Notes: generated from the letters alone by a model not told the origin. Numbered from the stretch's first letter, positions 26,049 through 35,350 are shown. The stretch: 64,000 nt of DNA from Sutcliffiella horikoshii DSM 8719 (GCA_001648575.1 LQXN01000065.1:248001-312000); one strand, 5' to 3'. A program made the numbers and translations.

Positions 26049-27129
26049 GCTACTGGAAAAAGGATATAAAAACTTGGACTCTTTATATCCAGATTTCCTT
26101 GAGGGGAAAGTAAAGGAAAAGGAGGAGTACTTTTCTGATAAGGTGGTCTATATTCGAGAAGCTCCTGATTTCCCAATATATATGGGCCGAGGAAATGAAG
26201 AAGAAAGAAGAAAGAGCTTTTTAAAGGCTTTCCAAACTATTTCACAGTTTTACTTAAACACTGAGAGAGATTTGCTTTTGGATGAGACTTTTTGGCACTC
26301 GTTACTTTTAACAAACAAGCAAAACTTTATCCTGACGGAGTATCCGGAAGTGGCAGAGAAAGAAAATAATTTTAGAAATGTGGTCCTTAAGAAATTTGAC
26401 TGGGAGAACTATATTTATAAAGTCATTTTAGGTGCACAATACATCAATGACAACATCACTAATCAAGAAGAGCGTCTTAAGTATTATGAATTAATTATTG
26501 AGAATTTAGATCTGTATAATTATATGATAAAATACGAGATTTTTAGAAATGATCACTTTTTAATTAATATTTTAAGAATTATTGACGAATTGAATCTATC
26601 AAAAGTTTTGAAAGCAAAAATTAAAGGTCGTGAAGATCTAGGGGATGATGAACGTGTTGGGAGACGTGTTATTTTTGAATTTAATAAAAGCTATCCAGTA
26701 ATTATGTCCCCAATGCTTGAAAAAGAAGAGCTCCAAAAGCTATTCATTGAGTACTTAAGCTATTATTATGATATTTCCGAATTATTCCCTGAAAAAGAAT
26801 ATTCCTTTAAAGAGGTAGCCGTTGATTTTGCTGAGGATGAGATGGATTACGAAGATATAAGTGCTACTAGTCACATCCTCAATACAGAGGATTTTGTTTC
26901 GGAAAATAGCGGAGTTATTTTAAAAGAAAACTTACTAGACTATTTAGATAGTCATAAATTGAAATATGTAGACCATCGTAGTAAGGGCGGATCCCTCTGG
27001 TTGTTAGGGAACAAAGAAATTGAAAGTACCTTAAAACCATTAGAAGAAGCGGGAGTGCGATTTAAATTTAAGCCAACCGGTGGAAAGGCATCAAATTATA
27101 GGCCTGCCTGGTTTTGGTATGATAAATAA
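26038..27129 (+). CDS. DUF6339-like protein, third gene of the GHKL operon
   Basis: 363 residues from ATG 26038, overlapping the previous gene by 11 bases. The body is helical; a distinct C-terminal module (about residues 300-363) reads LKYVDHRSKGGSLWLLGN, then GVRFKFKPTGG and RPAWFWYDK. The KGGSLW ... GG ... RPAWF pattern recurs at the end of other bacterial proteins and may be a nucleic-acid-binding module. The overall layout reminds me of DUF6339 proteins; this is memory rather than proof. A hairpin at 27143-27170 follows, so it closes the operon. No catalytic site is evident. Confidence 0.55.
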   Translation: MEVRLLEKGYKNLDSLYPDFLEGKVKEKEEYFSDKVVYIREAPDFPIYMGRGNEEERRKSFLKAFQTISQFYLNTERDLLLDETFWHSLLLTNKQNFILTEYPEVAEKENNFRNVVLKKFDWENYIYKVILGAQYINDNITNQEERLKYYELIIENLDLYNYMIKYEIFRNDHFLINILRIIDELNLSKVLKAKIKGREDLGDDERVGRRVIFEFNKSYPVIMSPMLEKEELQKLFIEYLSYYYDISELFPEKEYSFKEVAVDFAEDEMDYEDISATSHILNTEDFVSENSGVILKENLLDYLDSHKLKYVDHRSKGGSLWLLGNKEIESTLKPLEEAGVRFKFKPTGGKASNYRPAWFWYDK

Positions 27130-27142
27130 TTCTAATCATAAA

Positions 27143-27170
27143 AAGTCAAACTGTGATTAGTTTGGCTTTT
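27143..27170 (+). terminator. Terminator after the GHKL operon
   Basis: AAGTCAAACT pairs with AGTTTGGCTT (one G-U) around a six-base loop, ending in TTTT. A second hairpin (AAAGTCGATTCTC ... GAGAGTCGGCTTT, about 27247-27285) follows before the next gene. Confidence 0.65.
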
Positions 27171-27390
27171 AAAATGTAGAGACAGCCCACATAAATAACC
27201 ACCTTTTTTCTACTTAACCCCGAATAAACCTTAAGCTGTAAAGTCAAAGTCGATTCTCGAAAATATAAGAGAGTCGGCTTTGTTGTAATGGTATATGCTC
27301 CTTCGATCAAAAGTGTCTTTTAGCAGGGAAATGCTGGTTTTTGTCGAAGCATAAACTTAGGAGTATATAAATCAGAGGAGGACTATTCAA

Positions 27391-29958
27391 TTGCTAACAA
27401 AAATATTACTCGAACTATTAAACAAAGTTAATACCATCCACACATTAACCTCCAATCGACCAAATAAAATAGTCCGAACCGATTCTAACGGAATATATGT
27501 AGAATCCGAATCTTCCCGAAGAAAGTTTGAAAATAATGAAGCAACTGATCCTCATGCATACATCCCTTTTGAGTTCTTAACAACCGCATGGGAAGAATTT
27601 ATTCAAAGAAGAATGGTTACGGCAAATGATTTCACCAAAACTAGAGGTAGATCATCTTTTATAATGGCTTTGTTTGCACTACTTCAATATATAGAAGTAA
27701 TGAAAGAACCAGATGTAACAAAGATCAAGCTAAAAGAATTTAAAACGGATCAGCTTCCATGTGAACAATTCCATAAGGTAGTGAGATTTTTAGATCAAGT
27801 TACAGAGGGTACCTATGATCCTCCGGCTTTAAGCAAACAAGCTAAAAACGATAACGAATATAGGATTCTTTCTAGAGCTAGACAGGATTTAAGACTTCTC
27901 GGTTTGTTAAATGATGCAAATCAAATAAGTGAGAAATTTCATGCCTATGAGGCCTCGCCTAATAAACTAGCATTTATTAGAGACCTTGTACTTGAAAAAG
28001 AATATTTTCAGATAGCACTTTTTGTTCTCCAGCTCTTAGAAGCTTACCCCAAAAATGAAAAGAAAATTGCTCTTATTGAGTTAGGAATGCTAATTGTCCG
28101 CAACTCTCAAGGCGAAAACTTAATGGTGGAGTCGGTTGCTAAGGAACGAACACATAACCTATTAATGTGGCTAGAAAAACTAGAAGTAATAGATAGTAAC
28201 TGGTCACCTATAGAAGAGACTTTTTTGGAGGAAAACACAGTGAGTACTAGATTAAGAGATCAATTCTTACATATCATGAACAATTACCCACAAGCAAAAA
28301 CCCAACCTTTTGGAGGCCATGAATTAGGTTCCTTCGTTCGGAACGATGTTACAGACGAGTTAAAAAAGCTACCTTTTGTAAATGGCCAATATGTAGTAAC
28401 TGGCTCCGTTGGCCAAGGGAACTGGGCTAGTGTTCCTTGGATTGCCATAATGAATAAGAAGGTTACCATCTCCACTCAAAGAGGGTACTACATTGGATAT
28501 TTGTTTAGTGAGGATCTGCAGGAGCTCTACCTGACGTTTGCACAGGGTGTTACGGAGACGTCCAAGGAAGAAATGCTAAGAATTAAAGAGGCTATTAGAA
28601 GTGAAATTGGGATGGATGACCGGTTTCAAAAGGACGATAACATCTATCTTGGACCTTCCAAACGAGCAAGAGACTATGCTGCCTCAACTGCGGTGTATGT
28701 GAGATACAGGTTGGAGGAATTTCCTTCTGAAGACGTAATAGTAGGGGATCTTGAGAAAATGGTGAGGTACTATGAGGAGTTTATTAGTCTAAATGAAGAT
28801 GTGAACTATAAACCAATTGATCCCCCAGAGGTTGTTGCCATGCCAAAGGCTGATTATATGAGCAATCAGGCACTCGTGGAACATATTTATCAATACATAA
28901 AAAGTAAGGGATTCTTTTTTGAAAAGGAAGAAATAACAAATATTTTCCTATCTTTAAAGTCAAAGCCATTTGTCATTATTTCAGGTATTTCTGGAACAGG
29001 GAAAACAAAGATTATTGAGTGGTTTGCTGAAAGTGTAGGGGCAACGGAAGCAAATGGGCAGTTCACTTTAATTCCTGTGAGACCGGATTGGAGCGATGGC
29101 TCTGATTTAATTGGCTACAAGGATATAAAGGGTGATTTTGTGGAAGGACCATTAACGAAAGTAATCCAAAAGGCTCTCGACAATCCAACAAAGCCACACT
29201 TTGTTCTTTTAGATGAAATGAACCTTGCTCGTGTGGAGTATTACTTTAGTGATCTGCTTAGTGTGATGGAGAGTAGGAACTGGAAGGATGGGGAGATTGT
29301 TTCCTCTGAGATTTTGGACAGTTCCATGGTAGGAAGGTCTATTGCTTTTCCAGAGAACATGTACATTGTTGGAACGGTTAATATGGATGAAACAACTCAT
29401 CCTTTTAGCAAAAAGGTATTAGATCGCGCGAACACTATTGAATTTAATCGTGTGCAGCTGGATTATCTGGATTTCCTGCAAGGGACCACTGAAGCTATGG
29501 AACCGAAGTATATTGAAAATGGCATGCTTCGTGCTGACTATCTTTTTCTAAAAGACCTCGCCGCCAAGCATATGGAGTTAATAAAGAAAACCTCTTTAAC
29601 GCTAGTTGGTATAAATGAAGCACTTAAGCCACTTGGTGCACAAGTTGGGTATCGAGTACGTGATGAAATCTGCATGTACCTTGCCTATAACCAGGAAGGA
29701 AAGTTGTTTTCGCAGGAGGCCGCTTTTGATTATTGTTTAGTTCAGAAAATCTTGCCACGAATTTCTGGTAGTGACAGTAGAGTCGAACAGACTATAAAGG
29801 AATTATTTAAGCTTCTTACGAATCAAGAACTATCAGAGGATATAGAGGATTATACTGCGTACATCAAGCTTTCTAAGTACCCACGAAGCACAGAAAAGTT
29901 AGTGGAGATGTATAGGAGGTTAACGCACGATGGCTTTACCTCTTTCTGGATTAGCTAA
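27391..29958 (+). CDS. McrB-like AAA+ GTPase with MrcB_N (DUF3578) domain
   Basis: 855 residues from TTG 27391 (GGAGG nine bases upstream). Residues 1-280 are helical and unassigned. Residues about 290-400 form an MrcB_N/DUF3578 domain (YPQAKTQPFGGHELG, then GSVGQGNWASVPWIAI and STQRGYYIGYLF), thought to recognise modified DNA. The C-terminal AAA+ motor shows ISGISGTGKTKI (about 530-541), RPDWSDGSDLIGY, Walker B FVLLDEMNLARVEYYF and the McrB-type TVNMDETTHPFSKKVLDRAN. In McrBC systems the AAA+ ring hydrolyses GTP and drives the partner nuclease. The partner gene overlaps its 3' end by 29 bases. Confidence 0.9.
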   Translation: MLTKILLELLNKVNTIHTLTSNRPNKIVRTDSNGIYVESESSRRKFENNEATDPHAYIPFEFLTTAWEEFIQRRMVTANDFTKTRGRSSFIMALFALLQYIEVMKEPDVTKIKLKEFKTDQLPCEQFHKVVRFLDQVTEGTYDPPALSKQAKNDNEYRILSRARQDLRLLGLLNDANQISEKFHAYEASPNKLAFIRDLVLEKEYFQIALFVLQLLEAYPKNEKKIALIELGMLIVRNSQGENLMVESVAKERTHNLLMWLEKLEVIDSNWSPIEETFLEENTVSTRLRDQFLHIMNNYPQAKTQPFGGHELGSFVRNDVTDELKKLPFVNGQYVVTGSVGQGNWASVPWIAIMNKKVTISTQRGYYIGYLFSEDLQELYLTFAQGVTETSKEEMLRIKEAIRSEIGMDDRFQKDDNIYLGPSKRARDYAASTAVYVRYRLEEFPSEDVIVGDLEKMVRYYEEFISLNEDVNYKPIDPPEVVAMPKADYMSNQALVEHIYQYIKSKGFFFEKEEITNIFLSLKSKPFVIISGISGTGKTKIIEWFAESVGATEANGQFTLIPVRPDWSDGSDLIGYKDIKGDFVEGPLTKVIQKALDNPTKPHFVLLDEMNLARVEYYFSDLLSVMESRNWKDGEIVSSEILDSSMVGRSIAFPENMYIVGTVNMDETTHPFSKKVLDRANTIEFNRVQLDYLDFLQGTTEAMEPKYIENGMLRADYLFLKDLAAKHMELIKKTSLTLVGINEALKPLGAQVGYRVRDEICMYLAYNQEGKLFSQEAAFDYCLVQKILPRISGSDSRVEQTIKELFKLLTNQELSEDIEDYTAYIKLSKYPRSTEKLVEMYRRLTHDGFTSFWIS

Positions 29959-32377
29959 GGGTGATGTGGAACTAGTCAAAATTGAAACTGCTGACTTTTC
30001 TTTGGTGATAAAAGGGAAGCCCTATCATGAGCGTTATGTAGGATTACAGCAATATCGCAATCTTGATTTCCATGATGAAATGCAGTTCAGAGTAGTTGGA
30101 GACCATGAAGAGGTAAAGGTTTTTGATGTCGAATCGTTGGAACTGGTAGACCTGCACACCCACCGTCCGGTCTTCTTTGAAAACGGTGTGTACACGGTTA
30201 TGGTGTCTCCTAAAAACGGTAAAGAATTGACTTTTTATCATGAGCATCCAGTTTTTCGGAACGCGATTGACCGCGTGGAATTTGGACAGTCTTATGTTTT
30301 GCTAGGAAACTTACATTTTCAAAATGAAATCGGCTATTCATCTTTTGAAATTAGAGAAGGGAAACGAACGTTACTCGAGGTAACGATGGAAGTCTTCCCG
30401 ACAAAGCTCAATTATAAGGAGGACTATCGGAAGCTTTTAGATGAAGTGAACGATGAGATCTATAATCTTGCCTTTCACTTTTTAAAGAAAACGTTTCTAA
30501 GTGCGCAAACGAAATTAGAAGGCTCTCCGTCTCCTGCAGAATTTTTCCGCTTAATCACGGTTTATTTTGACGCCTTCTTAAAAGCGGTCGAGCAAATTGA
30601 GCGACAGCCACATCATAAGCTAGTCAAAACACATGAGATAGTTAGGGGAGACCGAATTAAGTCGCTCGATGCAAAAGGACGAAATTATTTGCGGAAAAAC
30701 AGTCATCTATTCCAAGAAGTAAGCCACGGCATCCCAATTGGGGACAAACAATTTATGCCGAGTAAAGGAATGACCGTCAATAAACAAATCACCTTTCATA
30801 CCCTTGAAAATCGTTTTGTGAAATGGATGATGACGCGTCTTATTAGTAAATTAGAGGACTTACTTTCTAGGTTCAGAAATAATCGCTGGAACAAGGCGGA
30901 TCAAGATCCTGAGTTAGTAAAAACCCTAGAGGGAATGAAACGATCGCTCACCAGGAAACTTAGCAACCCTTTCTGGCGAGAACTTACCTTACCAGATAGA
31001 ACCATTCAAAGTCTCGTCATGCAGCTAGCACCTGGCTACCGCGATGCCTATCAAATCTACCTAACTGTTTCCAAAGGGTTAGCCCTGCAAAACGGTATGT
31101 ACAAAATGTCAGTGAAGGATGTTGCAACTCTTTATGAGTACTGGACATATCTAAAATTAGGCCAAATCCTAAACAAGAAATACGAGATGATTAGCCAGGA
31201 CATTATCAAAGTGGACAGAAAAGGCCTGCATGTAAGTATGGAAGGTAGCCGAAAAGCAAGGCGTGTATTCAAACATCCAGTTACCAAAGAGCGCATTATC
31301 CTTACGTATCAAAAATATGAAGGCAACCTCCCAACCATTGCTCAAGTTCCAGACACCATGCTCAGCATAGAGAAAAAAGGAGAAAGTTACACATTCAACT
31401 ATGTCTTTGATGCAAAATATAGAATCGACTTTGCGCTAGAGGGTAGCTATTATGGCAAGAAGTATCACGCTCCTGGTCCAATGGAAGAAGATATTAACAC
31501 GATGCACCGTTACCGGGACTCTATAGTATCAGAGCAAAACGGCCCATACGAGAGAACCGCATTTGGCGCGTATGTCCTTTTTCCATGGAATGAAGAACAG
31601 GTCTACCAGGATCATCACTTTTATAAAAGCATTGGGAAAGTGAATATTGGAGCACTTCCTTTCTTACCGAATGCAACGGACCTTGTTGAACGGTTTATTG
31701 AGAATCTTATTGATAAGAGTCCTGAGGATATTCAAAAGGAAGGCATTTTACCAAGAGGTTCTCTGCAAAAGTGGCAAGAGAGTGTGGAGGAGAAGGTGCT
31801 GGTTGGAGTGGTATCGTCGGAGGAGCAATATACGGATGCTATAAGATCAGCCAAGTTCACGCTTGCAGCTTCTGTTTTAAGAAAAGGTTGGCAGCAGGCT
31901 CAGTATGTTGCACTCTACCTGACAAAAGAAGTGGGTATGGAAAATGGGGTAGTTTGCTATGGCAAGGTGAGTGATGTAGAGCTTTCTGCAGACTCAGTAA
32001 TATTTTCAGTTGAGCACTGGTCAAGATTAAAGAATATTATTGTGCCTGTAGGATATGGCTTTGCTCATTATATGATAACGACTTTAAGAAGTCTGGAAAA
32101 CTCCACTGAGTTACCGGAGTTGTTCATGAAGTCTGAAGAAGAAAAGGTTGTATGGCAGATGCTAAAGCGGTTGTCTGATCGAATTCATGTTGAGTTGGAT
32201 GATCAAAGGATGGATCAAGCAGAGCGGATTTCTAAGTATACAATTAAAGATGCGACGGTTAATTTTGATAAGGAAAGTGAAGTTGTGGAGATAGTGAAGG
32301 AAGGCACGGTGCAGACAGTAACTTTTGAGGAGTTTAAAAGTGACCGTGTGAAACTGTTTAGGTATCTGATAGATTGA
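29930..32377 (+). CDS. DUF2357 McrC-like nuclease partner
   Basis: 815 residues from ATG 29930, inside the 3' end of the McrB-like gene (29-base overlap, AGGAGG upstream). The N-terminal 350 residues match the DUF2357 layout (QYRNLDFHDEMQFRV, HPVFRNAIDRVEFGQSYVLL). A PD-(D/E)xK nuclease core is present at about residues 485-500 (FNYVFDAKYRID, with Asp494-Ala-Lys496). DUF2357 nucleases pair with McrB-like motors in variant McrBC (type IV) systems that attack modified DNA. The last ~200 residues are not recognised. A MazG-like gene follows 26 bases downstream. Confidence 0.85.
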   Translation: MALPLSGLAKGDVELVKIETADFSLVIKGKPYHERYVGLQQYRNLDFHDEMQFRVVGDHEEVKVFDVESLELVDLHTHRPVFFENGVYTVMVSPKNGKELTFYHEHPVFRNAIDRVEFGQSYVLLGNLHFQNEIGYSSFEIREGKRTLLEVTMEVFPTKLNYKEDYRKLLDEVNDEIYNLAFHFLKKTFLSAQTKLEGSPSPAEFFRLITVYFDAFLKAVEQIERQPHHKLVKTHEIVRGDRIKSLDAKGRNYLRKNSHLFQEVSHGIPIGDKQFMPSKGMTVNKQITFHTLENRFVKWMMTRLISKLEDLLSRFRNNRWNKADQDPELVKTLEGMKRSLTRKLSNPFWRELTLPDRTIQSLVMQLAPGYRDAYQIYLTVSKGLALQNGMYKMSVKDVATLYEYWTYLKLGQILNKKYEMISQDIIKVDRKGLHVSMEGSRKARRVFKHPVTKERIILTYQKYEGNLPTIAQVPDTMLSIEKKGESYTFNYVFDAKYRIDFALEGSYYGKKYHAPGPMEEDINTMHRYRDSIVSEQNGPYERTAFGAYVLFPWNEEQVYQDHHFYKSIGKVNIGALPFLPNATDLVERFIENLIDKSPEDIQKEGILPRGSLQKWQESVEEKVLVGVVSSEEQYTDAIRSAKFTLAASVLRKGWQQAQYVALYLTKEVGMENGVVCYGKVSDVELSADSVIFSVEHWSRLKNIIVPVGYGFAHYMITTLRSLENSTELPELFMKSEEEKVVWQMLKRLSDRIHVELDDQRMDQAERISKYTIKDATVNFDKESEVVEIVKEGTVQTVTFEEFKSDRVKLFRYLID

Positions 32378-32403
32378 ACGCTTTGATTTTAGGAGGAATG
32401 TTA

Positions 32404-32727
32404 ATGCCGGTTTACAATAAGCTAGTCCGGGACAAGATTCCACAGATTATTGAAGGAACAGGGAAGAGATATACTGCTGAAGTTTTGAACGAGGAAGATT
32501 ACATAAAGTATCTCAAGTTGAAGAGCTATGAAGAACTTGATGAGTACTGTGCAGCGAGGACTAATGAGGAAGCTGTAGAGGAGCTCGCAGATCTTTTGGA
32601 AATTGTTCGGACGCTAGCAGGTTATCATGGGTCTTCTATGGAAGAAGTAGAGAAGGTTCGCCGGGAAAAGGCTGAGAAGCGTGGTGGGTTTGAGGAGAAG
32701 TTGTTTTTGGTTGAGGTAGAAGATTAG
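32404..32727 (+). CDS. MazG-like nucleoside triphosphate pyrophosphohydrolase
   Basis: 107 residues from ATG 32404, AGGAGG seven bases upstream. It begins YNKLVRDKIPQII and contains EEAVEELADLLEIVRTLA, the ExxE ... ExxD metal-binding helix pattern of all-alpha NTP pyrophosphohydrolases (COG4997-like). Such enzymes hydrolyse NTPs or dNTPs to NMPs. It follows the McrBC-like pair by 26 bases and shares their terminator, so it is probably expressed with them. Whether it helps defence (nucleotide depletion or sanitation) is inference. Confidence 0.85.
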   Translation: MPVYNKLVRDKIPQIIEGTGKRYTAEVLNEEDYIKYLKLKSYEELDEYCAARTNEEAVEELADLLEIVRTLAGYHGSSMEEVEKVRREKAEKRGGFEEKLFLVEVED

Positions 32728-32729
32728 TA

Positions 32730-32756
32730 AAAAAGACATGTTGCGCATGTCTTTTT
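32730..32756 (+). terminator. Rho-independent terminator
   Basis: An 11-base-pair perfect stem (AAAAAGACATG with CATGTCTTTTT) and a five-base loop with the T run built into the stem. Ends the McrBC-MazG unit. Confidence 0.85.
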
Positions 32757-32938
32757 ATTATGGAAAACAAAGGATAATGTAACTATTTGTTGAATCTTAG
32801 TAAGAGGACTTTTACATATCTAAAGTTGTGGTTAAATGGTATGAGTATCTTTTGAAGAACAAAATAATTTTTTGAAATAGTTAAGTATGTGGGAACTATA
32901 GTTCAATTGTTTAAATATATGAAATGGAGAATAATTTA

Positions 32939-33715
32939 ATGATAGATTCATTACAAGAGCTTTTAAAAATCATTGGGGTCCCTGGAGTAATAACTACAAT
33001 AATATTGTTGATTGCAAGAAGTAATCCGATTACTTCAATGTCATCAAGCTGGTTAGAAATAAAATTGGCTACAAAAGAAAAAAGGTTTTATATAAAGTTT
33101 TTTAAATTCTTTATTGAGGTTTCAATTTACTTAATTTTGTTTTTATTAATAACAGATTTATTGTTTTCGAACAAGAGCATATATAATTCTTCAATAGCAA
33201 TTATAGTAACAGTATTAGTGGTGATTGTATTCTTTTTTGTATTTGCTTGTACTATCAAAGGGGAAAATTTCTTTGATTTATTTCGTAATATGGTAGAAAG
33301 AAGATGGAAACTGGTTCTGCTATATCTAGTTTTCCTTACTGTTGGTTTTTTAGGAGCATTTTTATTGCCTGCATATTTTTTAGGAACTCAAATCTACTCT
33401 CAATTCTATAATGAAACTTTAACGAGAGAAGGAAAATTTGGAGCATTATTTGCATATATTATAATTTCAATAATATACATCATATCTATTTATCCTAGTA
33501 TTATATTAACCTATTACAAGTTTTTGAACTTAAAAAATAGTACTCTTAAAAACTTAGTCGTTGAATATAGCAACGAGTATTGGTATATACATCATCCTAT
33601 TCAAGGAGAGCTATTCCTATTAGGGGACAAAGCAGTTATTAATGAATGTACTCGATTTAGAATTGTAGAGAGAAATGACTTGCAAAAAGAAGTGCTTTTA
33701 GTAATAAGGAAATGA
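32939..33715 (+). CDS. Multi-TM membrane protein linked to a nuclease gene
   Basis: 258 residues from ATG 32939 (GGAG at 32926-32929); an in-frame ATG at 32924 would add five. Hydrophobic segments lie at about residues 15-32, 58-80, 90-112, 129-150 and 173-200, followed by a soluble C-terminal domain of about 50 residues (EYSNEYWYIHHPIQGELFLL). No family recognised. The next ORF starts close downstream and encodes a nuclease-fold protein, which suggests a two-gene unit of membrane effector and nuclease or sensor. The promoter region is AT-rich without a clear signal. Confidence 0.6.
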   Translation: MIDSLQELLKIIGVPGVITTIILLIARSNPITSMSSSWLEIKLATKEKRFYIKFFKFFIEVSIYLILFLLITDLLFSNKSIYNSSIAIIVTVLVVIVFFFVFACTIKGENFFDLFRNMVERRWKLVLLYLVFLTVGFLGAFLLPAYFLGTQIYSQFYNETLTREGKFGALFAYIIISIIYIISIYPSIILTYYKFLNLKNSTLKNLVVEYSNEYWYIHHPIQGELFLLGDKAVINECTRFRIVERNDLQKEVLLVIRK

Positions 33716-33781
33716 GTTGTTGTGATTGTAGTTTTTCCTATAATTATTTTTTTTAACAATAAATATATGGGGGCTTTTACA

Positions 33782-34321
33782 TTGGATTCTTTTGAAATTA
33801 TAGTAAGTGAATTATTAGAAGAAGATGGTTACTGGGTAAGATGCTTAGAAAAAATTAATTTAACTAAGGAAGAAAAAAGAAAATTAGGAAAACCCTCCAT
33901 GCCCAGACCAGAAATTGATATTATTGCGCTAAGTTTATCCCAAAACACTATTTATTTATTAGAAGTAAAATCTTTTTTAGATTCCAATGGTGTGAATTTC
34001 GAAGATGTAGTTGCAAAAGGAGATATTTTTGAAGGTAGATATAAACTATTAACATCTGAGGTATACAGGAATAGCATCAGACAACGTTTGCAGTTGGATT
34101 GGATAAGTAAAGGAATAATCAATAGTGAAACAATTATTTCCTTTGGGCTTGTAGCTGGAAACGTATATAAGAAAAGAGAGAAGGAATTGGAAGCATATTT
34201 TCAAAGTAAGGATTGGTTCTTTTGGGGACCAAGTCAAATAAAAGAAAGAATTTTAAACTTATCAAATAAGGGATATGAAAACAATATTATGGTGATCACT
34301 TCCAAGATTTTAAGCAGATAA
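33782..34321 (+). CDS. PD-(D/E)xK nuclease-fold protein
   Basis: 180 residues from TTG 33782 (GGGGG at 33769-33773, eight bases upstream); ATG 33767 and GTG 33722 are in frame but have no ribosome binding site. The core shows SFEIIVSELLEEDGYWVRC, PEIDIIALSLSQN (catalytic-type Asp) and YLLEVKSFLD (Glu-Val-Lys). This is the layout of restriction-type endonucleases and NERD relatives. It directly follows a membrane-protein gene (66 bases) at the end of the defence island. The target is unknown. Confidence 0.65.
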   Translation: MDSFEIIVSELLEEDGYWVRCLEKINLTKEEKRKLGKPSMPRPEIDIIALSLSQNTIYLLEVKSFLDSNGVNFEDVVAKGDIFEGRYKLLTSEVYRNSIRQRLQLDWISKGIINSETIISFGLVAGNVYKKREKELEAYFQSKDWFFWGPSQIKERILNLSNKGYENNIMVITSKILSR

Positions 34322-34349
34322 TGTCAATTTATTAGGGAGGAAAGCAATC

Positions 34350-35141
34350 ATGCAAAAAATCGAGCAATTACTAAATGAACACGACCTATCACACCATAAA
34401 TCAGCTATCATCGCCAATTTAAAAAACTCTATTAAACTAAACAAAATTAAAATAGACGAAAATGATATCCAACTCGGCTCTTCTAAAATAGGCGGATCCC
34501 CAGACTTGCCTGCTGTTTGGGAGTTTCCTCGTTACGAAGATGACTATCTCACCTTCATGCTGCAGGTTAATCTATCAGAAGCAAAGCCATATGACAAAGA
34601 TAATCTATTGCCAGAGAGCGGCATTTTATATTTGTTCTATGAGGTGATGGAGCAGCCTTGGGGATTTGAAGAGGATGAGGGATGCTTTAAGGTGCTATAT
34701 TTTGATGGGGACATGGGGGAGTTGGAAAGGAAGGAAAGTCCAAGTAGTAGGACTGAATTTGGTGCTATTCCAACATTTCAACTGTCCTTTGAGCAGATGG
34801 TGACTCTTTCTGAGAATCCTGCGAACTTGGATTTTTCGGATGAAGAGGAAGAGGAGAATTATTTTAACTTACGTCAGGAACTGATGCAGCCGGAGGACGA
34901 GGATGGAAATGTCATACCTGCGCATTATATGCTAGGCGAACCGATGAACATCCAGAATGATGTGTTTGAGGAGCTTTTTGAAGATGGGATTGAACCTGTG
35001 CTGTTGTTTCAGGTTGATTCAGATGAAGAGGAACTGGGTGTTTTGTGGGGGGATAGTGGCATGCTGTACTTCTGTTTGGAGAAAGAGGTTTTGAAGGAGA
35101 AGCGGTTTGATCGGGTGAGATTTACGTTGCAGTGTTTTTAA
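34350..35141 (+). CDS. YwqG-like DUF1963 protein
   Basis: 263 residues. GSSKIGGSPDLPAVWEFPRY (about 43-62), MLQVNLSEAKPYD and LYLFYEVMEQPWGFEEDEG, and the later HYMLGEPMNIQND and LLFQVDSDEEELGVLWGDSGMLYF, are the DUF1963 signature as in B. subtilis YwqG. Acidic and soluble. The function of the family is not established, though relatives lie near secreted-toxin loci. ATG 34350 has AGGGAGGAAAG upstream. It lies at the edge of the defence island without clear partners. Confidence 0.85.
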   Translation: MQKIEQLLNEHDLSHHKSAIIANLKNSIKLNKIKIDENDIQLGSSKIGGSPDLPAVWEFPRYEDDYLTFMLQVNLSEAKPYDKDNLLPESGILYLFYEVMEQPWGFEEDEGCFKVLYFDGDMGELERKESPSSRTEFGAIPTFQLSFEQMVTLSENPANLDFSDEEEEENYFNLRQELMQPEDEDGNVIPAHYMLGEPMNIQNDVFEELFEDGIEPVLLFQVDSDEEELGVLWGDSGMLYFCLEKEVLKEKRFDRVRFTLQCF

Positions 35142-35182
35142 TGTAGAAATTCTAATGTAATAGAAAGACAGGAGGGGAATAA

Positions 35183-35350
35183 ATACTAACACAATCAGAG
35201 CGTGATTCTTTGCTGGACACTTTATTAGAACCTCAGAAAGAGTTTATCTTGTTATATCGGGATTACAATGTGAGACTAGATACTGCGCAACAAGAATCTT
35301 CATTGTTCAATCACTTTGAGAAAGAAAATACACGCAGGCAGGATGTTTAA
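35183..35350 (+). CDS. Small ORF with an ATA start
   Basis: 55 codons from ATA 35183, which is exactly seven bases after GGAGG (35171-35175). It reads LTQSERDSLLDTLLEPQKEF then LLYRDYNVRLD, a convincing helical, charged small protein, and ends at TAA 35348. No ATG, GTG or TTG start lies in frame near the ribosome binding site, so the start codon appears to have mutated from ATG. It may be silent. Family not recognised. Confidence 0.45.
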   Translation: MLTQSERDSLLDTLLEPQKEFILLYRDYNVRLDTAQQESSLFNHFEKENTRRQDV

